Shown here in pieces: positions 33,397 to 43,757 of a stretch of DNA of 64,000 nucleotides. The stretch covers positions 62,001-126,000 of the forward strand of contig JARBJD010000005.1 of the NCBI GenBank assembly GCA_033064195.1. Reading direction: 5' to 3'. The DNA is from Blattamonas nauphoetae (Eukaryota > Preaxostyla > Oxymonadida). The translations under genes were made by a program, and so were the position numbers. How positions within the stretch are numbered: the stretch's first letter is position 1; each line of letters begins with the position of its first letter. The notes under the pieces were generated by a model. That model saw only the letters and a program-made list of their open reading frames with translations, did no database searches and was not told where the DNA came from.

Positions 33397-35340
33397 CTAG
33401 GCCCTCCCAGATCTCCCCAGCAAGAATGCTCGAAGGAGACCTGGGGGTCGGCTACCCTTCGAAGCGATCATCCCTGGTCCCATCTGGGTGATTTGATCCG
33501 TCCTGCCCAGACAGATTGATGTTGTTGACATCTGGAGTAATTGATCCAGTCCCGGGACTGTCGACCAGTCTGGAATGATGAGGACTGTCATCGGACGGGC
33601 GTGATAAAGTTTGTTGATCACGCGCTGAACGAGTGGTATTGGTGGGAAGGCGTAAACACAATCTTCCGCCGTCCAATCCTGTAAGAGGGCATTTGTGCCC
33701 TGGGACTCTTCCTCCCTCATCAGACTCCAGTAGCGAGTCACCTTCCTGTTGCTTACAGATGCAAACGCGTCTATGGTTGGTCTGATGTGTAAACTGTTGA
33801 TTAGTTGGGTGAAGACCTCCGTTTTGAGAGTGAAGTCTGATGAATCTCTCATTCTTGAGAGACGATCCGCAACTGAATTGTTTTCGCCGGCAATGTGCTC
33901 GGCCCAGAGGCGGCATTGACAACGGTGTGCCTCGTGGAAGAGGGCTCTGAAGATTGCTAGTAGCGAGAGACATGTGCTCTTGCGATTGATATTTGACACT
34001 ACTGTAGTGTTGTCTGATATCACCAGTATATCGTCGCCTGGGATTATCTGATTTGCCGCAATCCCTTCCGTCAGACCCATCAGTACGGCTTGGGCTTCGC
34101 GATGGTTGCTTGTGTAGTCTTTCCCGTCGACGAAGTGATCTTGCCAGTGTCTGACAACCTTTCCTCTCTTCCACACAACGCCGACGCCCCACTCGCTGGC
34201 GTCGGTCGTCATGGAGACGGTGTGACAGAATGGTCTGATTGATCTTGACATTTGCTTCATGAGGTGTGAATCCCACCATGCGAGCTCTTCGAACACAACT
34301 TCTGACATCAGGTCCATCTCTCCGTAACCACCCCTCGTGACTAGTGTCTCTTTCCATGCGACCATCTCGCGAGTATTGAAATGCGCGCGGTCGTCTGCAA
34401 ATGCGAGCGCTTGAAGTTTGCCCACAAGAGATGCCATCGTGTGAGCCCTCGTCCTGACTCCTTTCTTGTGTTGTTGAATTCTCTCCCTGACCGTCTGTGC
34501 AATCTTCCTTCGTTTCGCTTCTTCCACGGCGACTGTCATTTCTATCGCATTCCACTCGAAGCCTAGATATTGTCCCACTTGTGTTGGCTCCATCCTTGAC
34601 TTCGCCGCGTTGATCGTGAAACCCAACCGACGAAGTTCCGCTGCTACTGCTCTTGCATTCCTTGCTGCAGAATCTCTTGAGCTGCCGAAGATTATGAAAT
34701 CGTCGAGGTAAGCCACAATTGGGAAGAGTGGGCGGAACTTCGCGATGATTGGGCGCATTATTTTCGTAAACGTCCTCGGTGCCGATGTTAAACCGAAGCA
34801 GAGAGTTGTTTGAACGTAATCTATCCCGTCGACCCTGAAGCCGAAGTACGGGATACTCTCCTTGTGAAGAGAAACGTGTAAATATGCGTGCGTGAGATCT
34901 AGAGTGCAAAACCATATTCCCCTGGTCATCGTCCTTGCCACCGTTGTGGCTCCCTCCATCTTGAAATGATGTTTGACGACGTGATCGTTTATCCCTCTGC
35001 AATCGAGGATCCTCCTCCAATCCCCGTCCCTCTTGGGGATCACGAATGTTGCACTGTATGCTTTTACCTCTCCATCTTCTGCCTTGCGAATGACCAGTTG
35101 ACTTAACTCCTCTGTGAGCAGGCGCTGAAGAGCCTGGGTCTCCCTGACTCCCTGGTGAATTTCTACGGGGTACCCCGCGTTTGTCGGTGGGCCACTCTCG
35201 GACCATTCGACTTCCACGCCTTCTTTGATCAATTTTTCCAGATTGTACTCCCTCCACGCCTCTGCGAAGAACTTTGTTCTCCCACCCATGAGATGGGGTG
35301 AATCTTCCTTTCCTTCCTGATCTATTGCTTCTTCGACCAC
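33397..35340 (-). CDS. DIRS 1 reverse transcriptase / RNase H
   Basis: About 647 residues. The RT core shows VIPKRDGDWRRILDCRGIND and the polymerase motif VAYLDDFIIFG; the RNase H part starts near VSMTTDASEWGVG. A C-terminal stretch with YAFPPIPLV fits the region after RNase H in DIRS elements. Its start overlaps the end of the gag-like frame. A second long open frame (33452-35521) runs through the same DNA in another phase; overlapping frames are known in this group, and that frame has no recognisable domain here. Confidence 0.9.
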   Translation of the reverse strand: MVEEAIDQEGKEDSPHLMGGRTKFFAEAWREYNLEKLIKEGVEVEWSESGPPTNAGYPVEIHQGVRETQALQRLLTEELSQLVIRKAEDGEVKAYSATFVIPKRDGDWRRILDCRGINDHVVKHHFKMEGATTVARTMTRGIWFCTLDLTHAYLHVSLHKESIPYFGFRVDGIDYVQTTLCFGLTSAPRTFTKIMRPIIAKFRPLFPIVAYLDDFIIFGSSRDSAARNARAVAAELRRLGFTINAAKSRMEPTQVGQYLGFEWNAIEMTVAVEEAKRRKIAQTVRERIQQHKKGVRTRAHTMASLVGKLQALAFADDRAHFNTREMVAWKETLVTRGGYGEMDLMSEVVFEELAWWDSHLMKQMSRSIRPFCHTVSMTTDASEWGVGVVWKRGKVVRHWQDHFVDGKDYTSNHREAQAVLMGLTEGIAANQIIPGDDILVISDNTTVVSNINRKSTCLSLLAIFRALFHEAHRCQCRLWAEHIAGENNSVADRLSRMRDSSDFTLKTEVFTQLINSLHIRPTIDAFASVSNRKVTRYWSLMREEESQGTNALLQDWTAEDCVYAFPPIPLVQRVINKLYHARPMTVLIIPDWSTVPGLDQLLQMSTTSICLGRTDQITQMGPGMIASKGSRPPGLLRAFLLGRSGRA

Positions 35341-36500
35341 TTCCGTTGGCCTGGGGATGGTTGTCTCCGTGATGACATTCTCGAACCGTCGGGGCGTGGT
35401 TCGTTTCGTTGTTGGAATGCATTCTGAGATTGTTGTTGTCCTCTGGATTGATTGTACCGCCCCTGTGCGGGGCCCTCGCGAAAAAAGCGTTGTCGTCGTT
35501 GCCAGTCCTCTTTCCTCTCATCCAACCTCTTCCGAGTTTTCATTTTTAACTGGTCAATGTATTCCTGCTGTAACATCATCGATTCCTGCCGGGCACTATC
35601 TTGCATCGGTGCGACATCTAATTTCATGACGTGAGCCAAGCGAGCATCGTACGTACGCTTCACAATCTCGCCTGCTTTAAGGGTCATCAATTCGACGATG
35701 TGTGTCTTCTCCATATTGTCCGTGTGTTGTAATAAGGATCCAGTACCTAATTTTACGAGGTGGAAAGCCTCCCTTTCGATGCCCTTCAGCGTATTGTTAA
35801 GCGGGTTTGGTCTCCGGCTCATGTTTTCCTTGACTGCGTCGGGATACATCGAGTATGACTCCCCGATGACCGCCATCCGTTCTTTTATTTCATCTTCATC
35901 CTCTGGGTTCCATGTAAAGGTTGGTAGTCTTCTGACCATCTCATTCAGTCCCTGAATTGCATATTCTTCATAATCCTCTGTGTCAGAACCATCTCTATCT
36001 CTGCGCTCCTCAAGGTCCCTTGTGTGTTCTTCCGTTGTTCCCCCCTCAAATGCCGGAGGATCAGCCCACCTGATTCGTTGGTGGTGCCGCAAGTTTTGGT
36101 ACGGCGCGGGGGTGATTCGTCGGCCCGACTCCGGCCCTGGTGACACCGATCGAGAAAACGACGGAATATAAGGCGCTGCTGTTTGTTGCCCCTGGGCTGT
36201 GAGCCAAGTGCTCTCATGCGGAGCGAGTCGGAGCCATTCTTGAGAGTCTGCCCCAACAATCTTGTCAACAGCGGCGGACATTAACCGGGCAATATGAAAA
36301 AATGGTCCTAAGGCCAATTCTGCCCCTGGAGGCACAATAAACGTACCATAGCGCTGAAGCGTCTCCTGATCCCCGTCGTGGAGTGCTGAAAGCGCATTGG
36401 TGAATTCCTGTCGAAGGTTGAACAGATCGTTTATGTGCGGTCTTATCGTCTCCAAAGAGGCCTGTACCGCATCTATCTTACCCTGATTCGCGTCTGACAT
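35322..36500 (-). CDS. DIRS 1 gag-like protein
   Basis: About 392 residues, first part of the element. It is a helical protein with an acidic middle and a basic, Arg/Gln-rich C-terminus (GRYNQSRGQQQSQNAFQQ), as expected for a nucleic-acid-binding capsid-like protein of a retroelement. No zinc knuckle is visible. It matches in layout, not in close sequence, the gag-like part of DIRS 2. Confidence 0.7.
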   Translation of the reverse strand: MSDANQGKIDAVQASLETIRPHINDLFNLRQEFTNALSALHDGDQETLQRYGTFIVPPGAELALGPFFHIARLMSAAVDKIVGADSQEWLRLAPHESTWLTAQGQQTAAPYIPSFSRSVSPGPESGRRITPAPYQNLRHHQRIRWADPPAFEGGTTEEHTRDLEERRDRDGSDTEDYEEYAIQGLNEMVRRLPTFTWNPEDEDEIKERMAVIGESYSMYPDAVKENMSRRPNPLNNTLKGIEREAFHLVKLGTGSLLQHTDNMEKTHIVELMTLKAGEIVKRTYDARLAHVMKLDVAPMQDSARQESMMLQQEYIDQLKMKTRKRLDERKEDWQRRQRFFREGPAQGRYNQSRGQQQSQNAFQQRNEPRPDGSRMSSRRQPSPGQRKWSKKQ

Positions 36501-36716
36501 TCAAGCTTGATATGTTGCTAACAATTTTTAGGAGTAACAAGGGGTTGATCGATTCTATCAATTAAACAACAGTTTTCATTCATAATTGCGTCATTATTGC
36601 TTGATATTACAACAATTCACGGATATTATACTCAATATTTCTTCATCTCGGAATGAGATGGCCATTAATCGGAGATCACTGAAGAGTGATCATCCCATCG
36701 ATTGTCGAGCACAGTA

Positions 36717-37640
36717 CAGGGTGAGCCAAAAGTAACCTTCATCCCACAATTGTGTTTTTATGTCATCTTTTCGAAAACAAACATCAAATAGAGATCGTTG
36801 TCGCTATACTGTTTGCTCACCACCTCATTCACTGATTTCTTTCTAATCAACTTCATAGTTGTGTCACCAATATGTCCCATGTCACCAATCCGGCTTTTTT
36901 TCTGGAAAAATCAATATCGGTCAAACTAAGAAAAATCTGAAATTTAAGAATTATACTCCCACGCGATCCCGAGAAAACCTCAAAATACCCCCTTTTGCCC
37001 GATGAAAAAAATCGTTTTGGCAATATCTCAACAACCAGTGAATCGATTTCGATGAAATTTTTCACAGAAACGTTTTTTTGGTGAAACGAACATTTTGGAA
37101 AAAATTTGGAGAAAAAATTCTGGGTATTTGGGAAGATCGGAAAAAACCCATATTTTTCTCCATAAAAAATTCTTAGGAAAAAAATCCTTTCATTTTTTGT
37201 TCATCTTTTGTCGAGATCTATCCGACTATAATGCCTTTTATTTGATTTAAAACGGATGGCTGGTTGTGGAGAAATGAGGGCAAAAAGTTGAAAAAAATGT
37301 GTGCATACGTAACGTTAAACGTATTTTGAGGTTTTCTCGGGATCGGGTGGGAGGATAATTCTAAAATTTTAATTTTGTCTTAGTTTGACCAAAATAGTCC
37401 CTCACGGAATAAAGGCCGGATTGGTGACACCGGACGGTTTGGTGACACCACTATCAGTGCAGTGTACGAATGAAGTCAGATCGTTCGCATGTCCCGATTT
37501 CTGACAAAAAACGAACGAGAATTCAGTTAAGCTTTAATGATCACTCTCTTCATATTTCACGTCTTGAAACTCTCTTTTTTAACTTTTGTCGAAAAAGGCT
37601 TTGATCGGCCCCTAGAGAAGGTTACTTTTGGCTCACCCTG
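36717..37640. mobile_element. 924-bp Tc1/mariner-like element (non-autonomous)
   Basis: Perfect 24-bp terminal inverted repeats starting CAGGGTGAGCCAAAAGTAAC, with TA on both sides (36715-36716, 37641-37642). Tip and TA site fit the mariner group. No transposase frame is present; much of the middle is a second inverted-repeat element at 36856-37453. The right end is 8 bp from the start codon of the tubulin paralog at 37649. Confidence 0.9.
36856..37453. mobile_element. 598-bp foldback-like element nested in the mariner-like element
   Basis: Long inverted ends of about 130 bp: TAGTTGTGTCACCAATATGT at 36856 pairs with GGTGACACCACTA at 37453, and further in CGATCCCGAGAAAACCTCAA pairs with its complement near 37325. 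TCA flanks both sides (36853-36855, 37454-37456), a 3-bp duplication. The tip TAGTKGTGT is like that of the 641-bp family at 4.6 and 51.4 kb, so the two may use a related transposase. Confidence 0.8.
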
Positions 37641-37648
37641 TATTTCGG

Positions 37649-38992
37649 ATGTCAGAATGCATCTCTCTACATGTTGGACAAGGCGGGATTCGGATGTCCG
37701 ATCCCATGTGGCGACTCTTCTGCAGAGAACACGAAATGACGCTGAACGGTTCACACACTCCACCTCTACCGATTCCAACTCTTGAAAGTGAAGCTATGCA
37801 GAAAGTATTTGAAGAAACAAACCTTGGAAAGTATCGCCCTCGAGCGTTATTAGTTGATGTCGAACCGACAGCAACAGATGCAATCAGAAGCGGACAATGT
37901 CGAGATCTCTTCGTTTCTGATCAGATTATCTCTGGAACAGGATCGACTAACAACACATTCTTCGGATCTTTCGGAGGTGTGAACCACAGCGTTTTGGAGG
38001 AATCATTGAACGTTATTCGGAAGATGGCTGAAAGATGTTCGAATCTGGAAGGATTCATGCTGTTTCACGCGATTGGGGGCGGAACAGGGTCGGGACTGGG
38101 CACCCGACTTCTGGAAGAACTGTTGGATCGATTTGAAAAATCGCAAAATCTGACTTTCTGTGTTCTTCCCTCGCCCCAACCCCAATCTCCTTCATTTGAA
38201 GCGTACAACAATCTTCTGGCGTTGAACTCGCTTCTGAATGTTTCGCATGACACCACAATTTATGAGAACGCGGCGATGCTGGACATCTTCGAAAAGGATC
38301 CTTTTTTCTACACATCGACGATGGACGATGTAAATCACCTTCTCGCTCAGTCCGTCTCAGCCATCACGACCCAAATTCGGTTTGATGGAACTCTTTTCCC
38401 GACTCTGGCTGATTTTCAAACCAACCTCGTTCTTTACCCACTCATTCCCTTCGTCTCGACATCATTTGCTCCGATCAGCTCCATCCAACGAACATGCCAG
38501 CAATATTCTCCCGCAGAGCTGATTCTTTCTTTACCCACATCCACCAACCAGCTCGCAAACATCAATCACAAAACCGGCAAAATACTCGCAGCCTCAATCA
38601 TGGCGCGAGGAGATGTCGTCCCAAGAGATATTGGACAAGGTGTTGTCATGGGATTGAGGAAATTGCTGACTTTTGTTGATTGGGTTCCAGCTGGCCCGAA
38701 ATGTGGACTTAATTATCAACCTCCGACGAGATTGCCAGACAGCCCTTTGTATTCTGGGCAACGGAGTGCATGCATGCTCACCAACACCACTGGCCTTCGC
38801 CCGATCTTTTCTGGGATTGTTGAGAAGTTCGACGAGAAATTTGGGAGGAAGGAGGATTTGGGACGATTCTTGGATGATGGGGCTGAGGAGACAGACTTTG
38901 TGGAAGCTCGCGAATGTCTGTCTCGCCTTGTGGGTGATTATTGTGAAGTGGAACAGGAAGTGAGTGAGGAAAAAGAACTTCAAGATGAGTGA
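37649..38992 (+). CDS. Divergent alpha-tubulin paralog, copy 1
   Basis: 447 residues. Starts MSECISLHVGQGGIR, like MRECISIHVGQAGVQ of alpha-tubulin. The GTP-binding signature is GGGTGSGLG. FQTNLVLYP, ARGDVVPRDI, TFVDWVPAGPKCGLNYQPPT and CMLTNTTG all match alpha rather than beta tubulin. At the position of the alpha catalytic Glu (ETEFQTNL-type motif) there is Asp (LADFQTNL). The acetylated Lys40 loop is not recognisable and there is no terminal Tyr; the tail ends KELQDE. Such changes mean it is probably not the bulk alpha-tubulin but a specialised or decaying paralog. No introns within. A mariner-like element ends 8 bp upstream. Directly downstream, in the same frame after the TGA, comes a charged coiled-coil gene. 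A close copy lies at 56738. Confidence 0.85.
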   Translation: MSECISLHVGQGGIRMSDPMWRLFCREHEMTLNGSHTPPLPIPTLESEAMQKVFEETNLGKYRPRALLVDVEPTATDAIRSGQCRDLFVSDQIISGTGSTNNTFFGSFGGVNHSVLEESLNVIRKMAERCSNLEGFMLFHAIGGGTGSGLGTRLLEELLDRFEKSQNLTFCVLPSPQPQSPSFEAYNNLLALNSLLNVSHDTTIYENAAMLDIFEKDPFFYTSTMDDVNHLLAQSVSAITTQIRFDGTLFPTLADFQTNLVLYPLIPFVSTSFAPISSIQRTCQQYSPAELILSLPTSTNQLANINHKTGKILAASIMARGDVVPRDIGQGVVMGLRKLLTFVDWVPAGPKCGLNYQPPTRLPDSPLYSGQRSACMLTNTTGLRPIFSGIVEKFDEKFGRKEDLGRFLDDGAEETDFVEARECLSRLVGDYCEVEQEVSEEKELQDE

Positions 38993-39013
38993 GAATCTCG
39001 ACGGGAAAGGCGG

Positions 39014-41040
39014 ATGAAGATAGAAGAAGAAGAGAAATTGAAGAGGGAAGCGAAACAAGCAGCGTTTGAAGCTGATCGACGACAAAGAGAAGAAGAGAAG
39101 AAGCGATTGGAGGAAGAGAAGAGAGCAAAGGAGGAAGAACGAAAGAAGAATGAAGAAGAACGAAGACAAGCCATTTTGGAGAAGAAACGAGAAGAACGCC
39201 GAAAGCAGGAGGAAGAAAGAAACCGAAACGACGACACCCAAACGACGACTGACAGCAAAAAGAGAGACGCTGAGCCAAAACGAAAGGTTCTCCGAAGACC
39301 AGGGACAGCACAATCTGATATTTCACGTCGGTCGAATGAAAAAGCAGTGAAGGCAGAGGTAACACAATCGCCGCCGAGATTTCAGAAATATTGTGTGAAG
39401 GGGATGAGAGAGGAGAGGAGTCTTTGTGAGCACTTTCTCCATTTGGATGATTTCTGATTCGTTCTTTTCACTCGTTCTGATCATATTTCTTCTCTCTTCG
39501 TCTCCACTCAGCTGACAAGCCGCCCGCAATCCCATCTCGACAGAAGCAACCCAGCCCTCCCCCAACACCCCCCTTCCGAATCCAAGGAGACAAGATCAAA
39601 GTGAAGAACCTTGATTCACCCGCATTCAACCGACTGCGGCCTCCGTCAGGTCGTCCACAACTGTCTGATCGAGGCGAGAAATCCGACAGGCGATCGAGTA
39701 TTGGGGAGAGAGAGTCAGAGAAAGGAAGAGGATAGGAGACGGACAGAGCACGGCCTTCGACATCAGCGAGCTCACGACCATCAACCTCAGCGAGTTCAAG
39801 ACGAGAAACGACAAAATCTGTCGAAGAAGAAAAAGCGGAGCGGAAGAGAATCGAAGCACTTGCTGCTTCAGTCCGAGACCTTCCGAAAGTTCCGATTTCA
39901 AGCCCAACAGTCGAGAGGAAGAATCAGCGATCGATTCCGCCGCTCAAAGTGAGTGGAGTGGCTGTTGACCCATCGCCACCGCGTCGCAGTCTGATCCCGC
40001 CTCCATCTCCAAGCAAGCGACGCACCCCTCCGCCGGAAAAGGACGAAAATATGGGAAGGATCGATTCGAAGGGAACAGACGTGCAGAAAGAGGAAGGCGA
40101 CAGCTGGATGAGCAAGAAACTGAGGCCATCATCCGCGCAGTTTGGGGGGAAGGAGGGATCGCCGACGAAATCGAACGAAGTGTTGGCCATTCCGTGTGTC
40201 GAACCAGACCATTCCCTTCCTGCTCAGAGTCTGTTCATCCCACACCAAAATTCCCTCCCACGGCCGCCACAGCGTCCTTCGAACAGTCCGCCCACACAAC
40301 ACGCGTTCGTCCTCCCTCCATCGCGTTTTGGTCCTTCGCCGACGACACCATCCACACGGTCCCCACCCCTCTCTCTCCCAGCTGAAGCTCCCGTCTCATT
40401 CCCAGCCACACCGGGCGTGTTTTCACCAAGTTCGACCCCTCGACAGAATCGAAAGTCGTTGGAACGAACACCACACACGAAATCGGTTGAGGTGTTGTAC
40501 AGCGGAGACGAGTTTGAACCCGCTTTTGGGGCAAACCGAAACGATCCCATCCACAAATTCGAGATCGCTGGAACACCATCCCAAAGCACAGTTGTGCCCA
40601 AACCGCTCGAATTGACGTTCCCAGCCGAGCTCGGGACGACAATTGGGGAGAACGGAGAACAGTTCTATCCGTCTGATTTCGAAAGCGGGTCGGATGAAGA
40701 TGGAGACGAGGCTGAAAGTGTGGTTGTGTATTTGTGTGAGCCCGACACAGATTCCGACGAAGACGACGGAGGGGCAGGAGAGATGATGGATTTGTTGGAA
40801 GCGTTGGAGAAGGAATTGAAGAATGCGAAGACACCCCAACACAGAAGAATGAAGACGAAGAAAGAGGACGAGTCAGAGGACAGCGAGGAGGACGAAGATT
40901 CGTCGGTTGAGCTGACATTCAACGCTACGATTGCGGAAGAAGGGTCGGACGATGATTGGGGAGAGGAAGATGATGTTGTGGAGGTTCGGGCGACGAAGCG
41001 AAATGTGTTGGGGAACGAGAAAGTTGTCCCGACCTCCTGA
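39014..41040 (+). CDS. Charged coiled-coil / disordered protein, one in-frame stop
   Basis: ATG at 39014. Exon 1 is a Glu/Lys/Arg coiled coil (KRLEEEKRAKEEERKKNEEE) followed by a basic stretch. A GT-AG intron (39426-39511) joins REERSL to SDKPPAIPSRQKQ. Exon 2 is Pro/Ser-rich and disordered, with an acidic C-terminal part (SGSDEDGDEAES, EGSDDDWGEEDD). A single TAG at 39733-39735 interrupts exon 2; downstream the frame is open for about 435 codons. So it is either a young pseudogene, a base-call error or a truncated allele. The coiled coil plus basic region next to a tubulin gene suggests, by context only, a microtubule-associated protein. The DDWG acidic motif also occurs in the CFAP46-like protein. 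Confidence 0.55.
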
Positions 41041-41700
41041 CAAGTTTGGATAAAGAGAAGGAAATTGCTCTGTTCAGTTGCTGGAAACATGGTCGAATGA
41101 AATCAAGCTGAAGAGTCGTGAAATGATTGAAGGACAAAATGAAGAATGAACCCAGAGAAAATGGAAAGAGATGTGCAGGCTTCTGATTTGATCCCAGTGA
41201 TCCCAGTCGGATCTGATCCCACTAAATACCTACAATACCATTTCGTTTCTTTCATTTCAAAAAAGTCTTCTTATATATGATATTTGAATGGAAAAAAAAG
41301 TAAAAAGGAAAATGGTCACTTCATAGATCATGAAAATGCAAACTTTGGGTGCTGCTGTTTCAGTTTGTTCTACAACAATAATTATTAAAACAAGTCGATA
41401 ATGCGTTATTATGTCTTCTTTGATGGTTTTTTCTCACTGACTAAAGTCAATGAAGGGAATACATCGAAAAAAGAAGTGTTGGTGATTGTGATCGTGCGTG
41501 TTTTTGGGAAATAAGAGCTGTCTGAAATATTGAAGAGCATTATGTGAAAACAAGAAGTGAATTGAACATGATTAATGAAGTGATAATGAGAAAATCTCAA
41601 AGGAAAAGAGTTGAAATTTGATCTCAGTCTAAATTTAGGCACTGACATCAATTGATCCCAGTTTTACCTATTTTGATGGGACTACTCAGATGCCTGGAGA
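41041..41700. other. Non-coding stretch
   Basis: AT-rich, stop codons in all frames, with GATCCCAGT-type short repeats near 41195-41220. Nothing else is seen. Confidence 0.5.
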
Positions 41701-41711
41701 TGTGGTTTCGT

Positions 41712-43140
41712 TCAGACCATCGGAATGTCTGTCCCTCCCTCGTTCGGTTGAGGCTCAGCCACAACTTCGACTGATTCAATCGACACGGCATTTTCAAATC
41801 CAAGAAGCCGAATTGCGAATCTGTAGAAGACATGAATGCGAGAGAGGAATGTTGGCTGTGTCTGTCCATCCCGACTCAGTCGGAGTGTCCTCATCTCTCT
41901 GATCGTCCAGACAAGCCAAGCATGGCGGGGATGTCAGCCGTTTGGAGGGACAAACACCCGGGAACGACTAGAACCCATCAAGCAAATCGACTAAAACCCA
42001 TCAAGTCTCAAACTCTTTCTTTATTGCAAGACATTTCGGCGATGACACTTCTGGGTGTTCACAACAGAGTCATTCTGAGTCAGTCGAGATGAGAGATTTC
42101 GTCGCGCTAGCAGTGAGACACAGCAGGAGAGGACGGGTCGAGCAGGAACGAAGGCGAGAGCGAGAGAGTGAAGTTGAGATCGTCGGAATACAAGCGCGGC
42201 GACTCCACTCCCAAAATGTGCTCAATGTCGAGTGGCACAGTCCTCCCCTTCCATCACAAATCCCTTCCACGCACCATTCCACCTTTGTCCACAGCAGATT
42301 CGTCGACGCGAGAACACGACTCCAAATCGAGCATCAGAGGAGGTGTGGGGCGAGGTTGATGTGGTTGGAGTTGGTGGAGACAGTGGACTGGCGCCTGCGA
42401 TGCTGTGCCGTCATCGTTGGGCGATCACTGCATCTATTCCGTCTGCCGAAGAGGAGACCCTACGAACGAGGACAACGAGAAGGACGACGATGGGTTAGAG
42501 AGCATTGACGGCTCATTCGACACTCCGACTCTTGTCCACTTCTCCTCGTCCTCCTCATTCGCCTTCTCTTTCACTTTCACGCTCGCCTCGTCAGACGGAA
42601 GAACAGCGAATGGAGGCGAGTGCGTCGGGTTGTGTGGGTTGAGCAAAACTTGATGGGTTTTAGTCGATTTGCTTGATGGGTTATAGTCGGTCCCCCTCTT
42701 CCCATCTCGCCCGTCTACCTCCAATACAACTCGCTGTCCTGTACTCCAAGTTGTACACGCTGAACCATTGTGGACACACTTTTTTTGTTGGTAAGCAGAT
42801 CGACAGTCTCATTTCATCCACCATCCAGTTCCACCCACAAGTCACAAAATCATTTCTGTCTTTCACTGTCGCAGTCTGAGCAGATGAAACGATGCCGATT
42901 CGATTGCAGTCGGATATTTTCTGGACGGTGAATGTGAACCTGACGACGACTTTCCCAGACTCGGTGGAGAGGAGCAGCAGAAACGACCCGGAGAAACAAG
43001 TGAACAGGAGTCTCCGCGTGTTTGAACAAGTGCGAAGATGATTCTTTTGACCGATGAGCAATCTTGAAGCCGAAGTGGAATCATCTTCAGAATCGTGCAA
43101 GCTTGTGCAATTCTTCTGCCATCCAGTTTGTTTCATTCCT
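41712..43140 (-). pseudogene. SPRY-like kinase tail, split by a transposon
   Basis: Minus-strand reading gives ESGKVVVRFTFTVQKISDCN near 42950, then a broken middle, then EVDGRDGKRG near 42710. The domain resumes at 41900 with RTLRLSRDGQTQPTFLSRIH and ends FENAVSIESVEVVAEP. Both parts match the C-terminal domain of the kinase at 26.3-28.3 kb (VVARFTFIIRQI, DGRDGRRTLRLSQDGQTQPT). A 0.7-kb transposon sits between them, between GKR and TLRLS. No kinase domain is found upstream, and frames change in the middle, so this is a relic. Confidence 0.65.
41965..42689. mobile_element. 0.7-kb inverted-repeat transposon in the SPRY relic
   Basis: About 40-bp inverted ends: CGACTAGAACCCATCAAGCA at 41965 and its reverse complement (one mismatch) ending at 42689. 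Each end holds two direct copies of CGACTAnAACCCATCAAG. The target duplication is unclear because about 60 bp of extra sequence lies between the left end and the resuming SPRY frame. The interior is GC-richer and coding-like on the minus strand without a known domain; it may be captured sequence. Confidence 0.75.
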
Positions 43141-43672
43141 TGATGAAGGCAACGAGCGGTATGAAAGACGGTGAGACTTCTGTGATTGTTGTGTCAGTGT
43201 CGAATTCGATTCTCTGGAACAAGGGCGTTTCAAATGTGTTGAAGGGGCGGATGGAAACGGTGTAGGTCTGAAGCTGTTCTGGCTTCCATTGAGCAATGAA
43301 TGAAGTGAAGCAAATCTCAGAAAGGGGTGGTTTGTCGATCGTGATGGTGTGAATTCTGTCGGAAGGTGACGACGAGAGGAGGGATCATGCCAGTTTCAGC
43401 GAGTTTCAGTTGAAGACGTTCAGGACAGTGTTGGGTGATGTGTTGCGGGAGAGCATGGATGAGTTGGTGACGATCTGACTTGCAGATGAAAAGAACACCG
43501 CAACGGATGGGATGCAGTCTGACGAAGATGCTTCAGGAAATGGGGCATTGCGGCGGAGACGTGAGTGAGCCGAACAGCGATTCCTTGAATCATCAATCCA
43601 ACCACAAATCGCCATCACAAACAGCTTCGTTTGGAGAGGAATTGAGAAGACGGATTGACTTGTTCTTCATCT
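43141..43672 (-). pseudogene. Unrecognised decayed coding region
   Basis: An open minus-strand frame from about 43395 to 43140 reads SSPSDRIHTITIDKPPLSEI and so on. Upstream frames (43406-43672) are coding-like but shifted against each other. No family is recognised. It is cut by the left end of DIRS element 2 at 43673. Confidence 0.35.
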
Positions 43673-43757
43673 CGCAGATTTTGGACTGAGTGAAGAAGAG
43701 TGAGATACATCTCATTGACATGAACGGAAACATGAATATAAGTTAACGGGTTAGATA

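Larger units (their letters stand above)
32160..36691 (-). mobile_element. DIRS-type tyrosine-recombinase retroelement, copy 1
   Basis: Fossil of the DIRS group, 4.5 kb, reading on the minus strand with parts in the order gag-like, reverse transcriptase/RNase H, tyrosine recombinase. The two ends carry inverted terminal repeats (about 32160-32310 and 36530-36691) that are nearly identical. An internal complementary region at 32398-32478 equals the two outer tips joined, the diagnostic DIRS structure. There is no long target duplication, as expected for recombinase-driven insertion; a GATC is shared at the tips. It looks whole, with all three parts open, and the near-identity of the ends suggests a recent arrival. 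Confidence 0.9.

Noticed and set aside
33452-35521. 689-codon open frame taken as an extra gene
   Set aside because: It lies over the RT frame in another phase and has the low-complexity Arg/Ser/Gly composition of a shadow frame. Kept only as an observation on overlapping frames.
36856-37453. CACTA-type transposon
   Set aside because: The 3-bp duplication fits, but CACTA elements begin with CACTA and end with TAGTG; here the order is the reverse.
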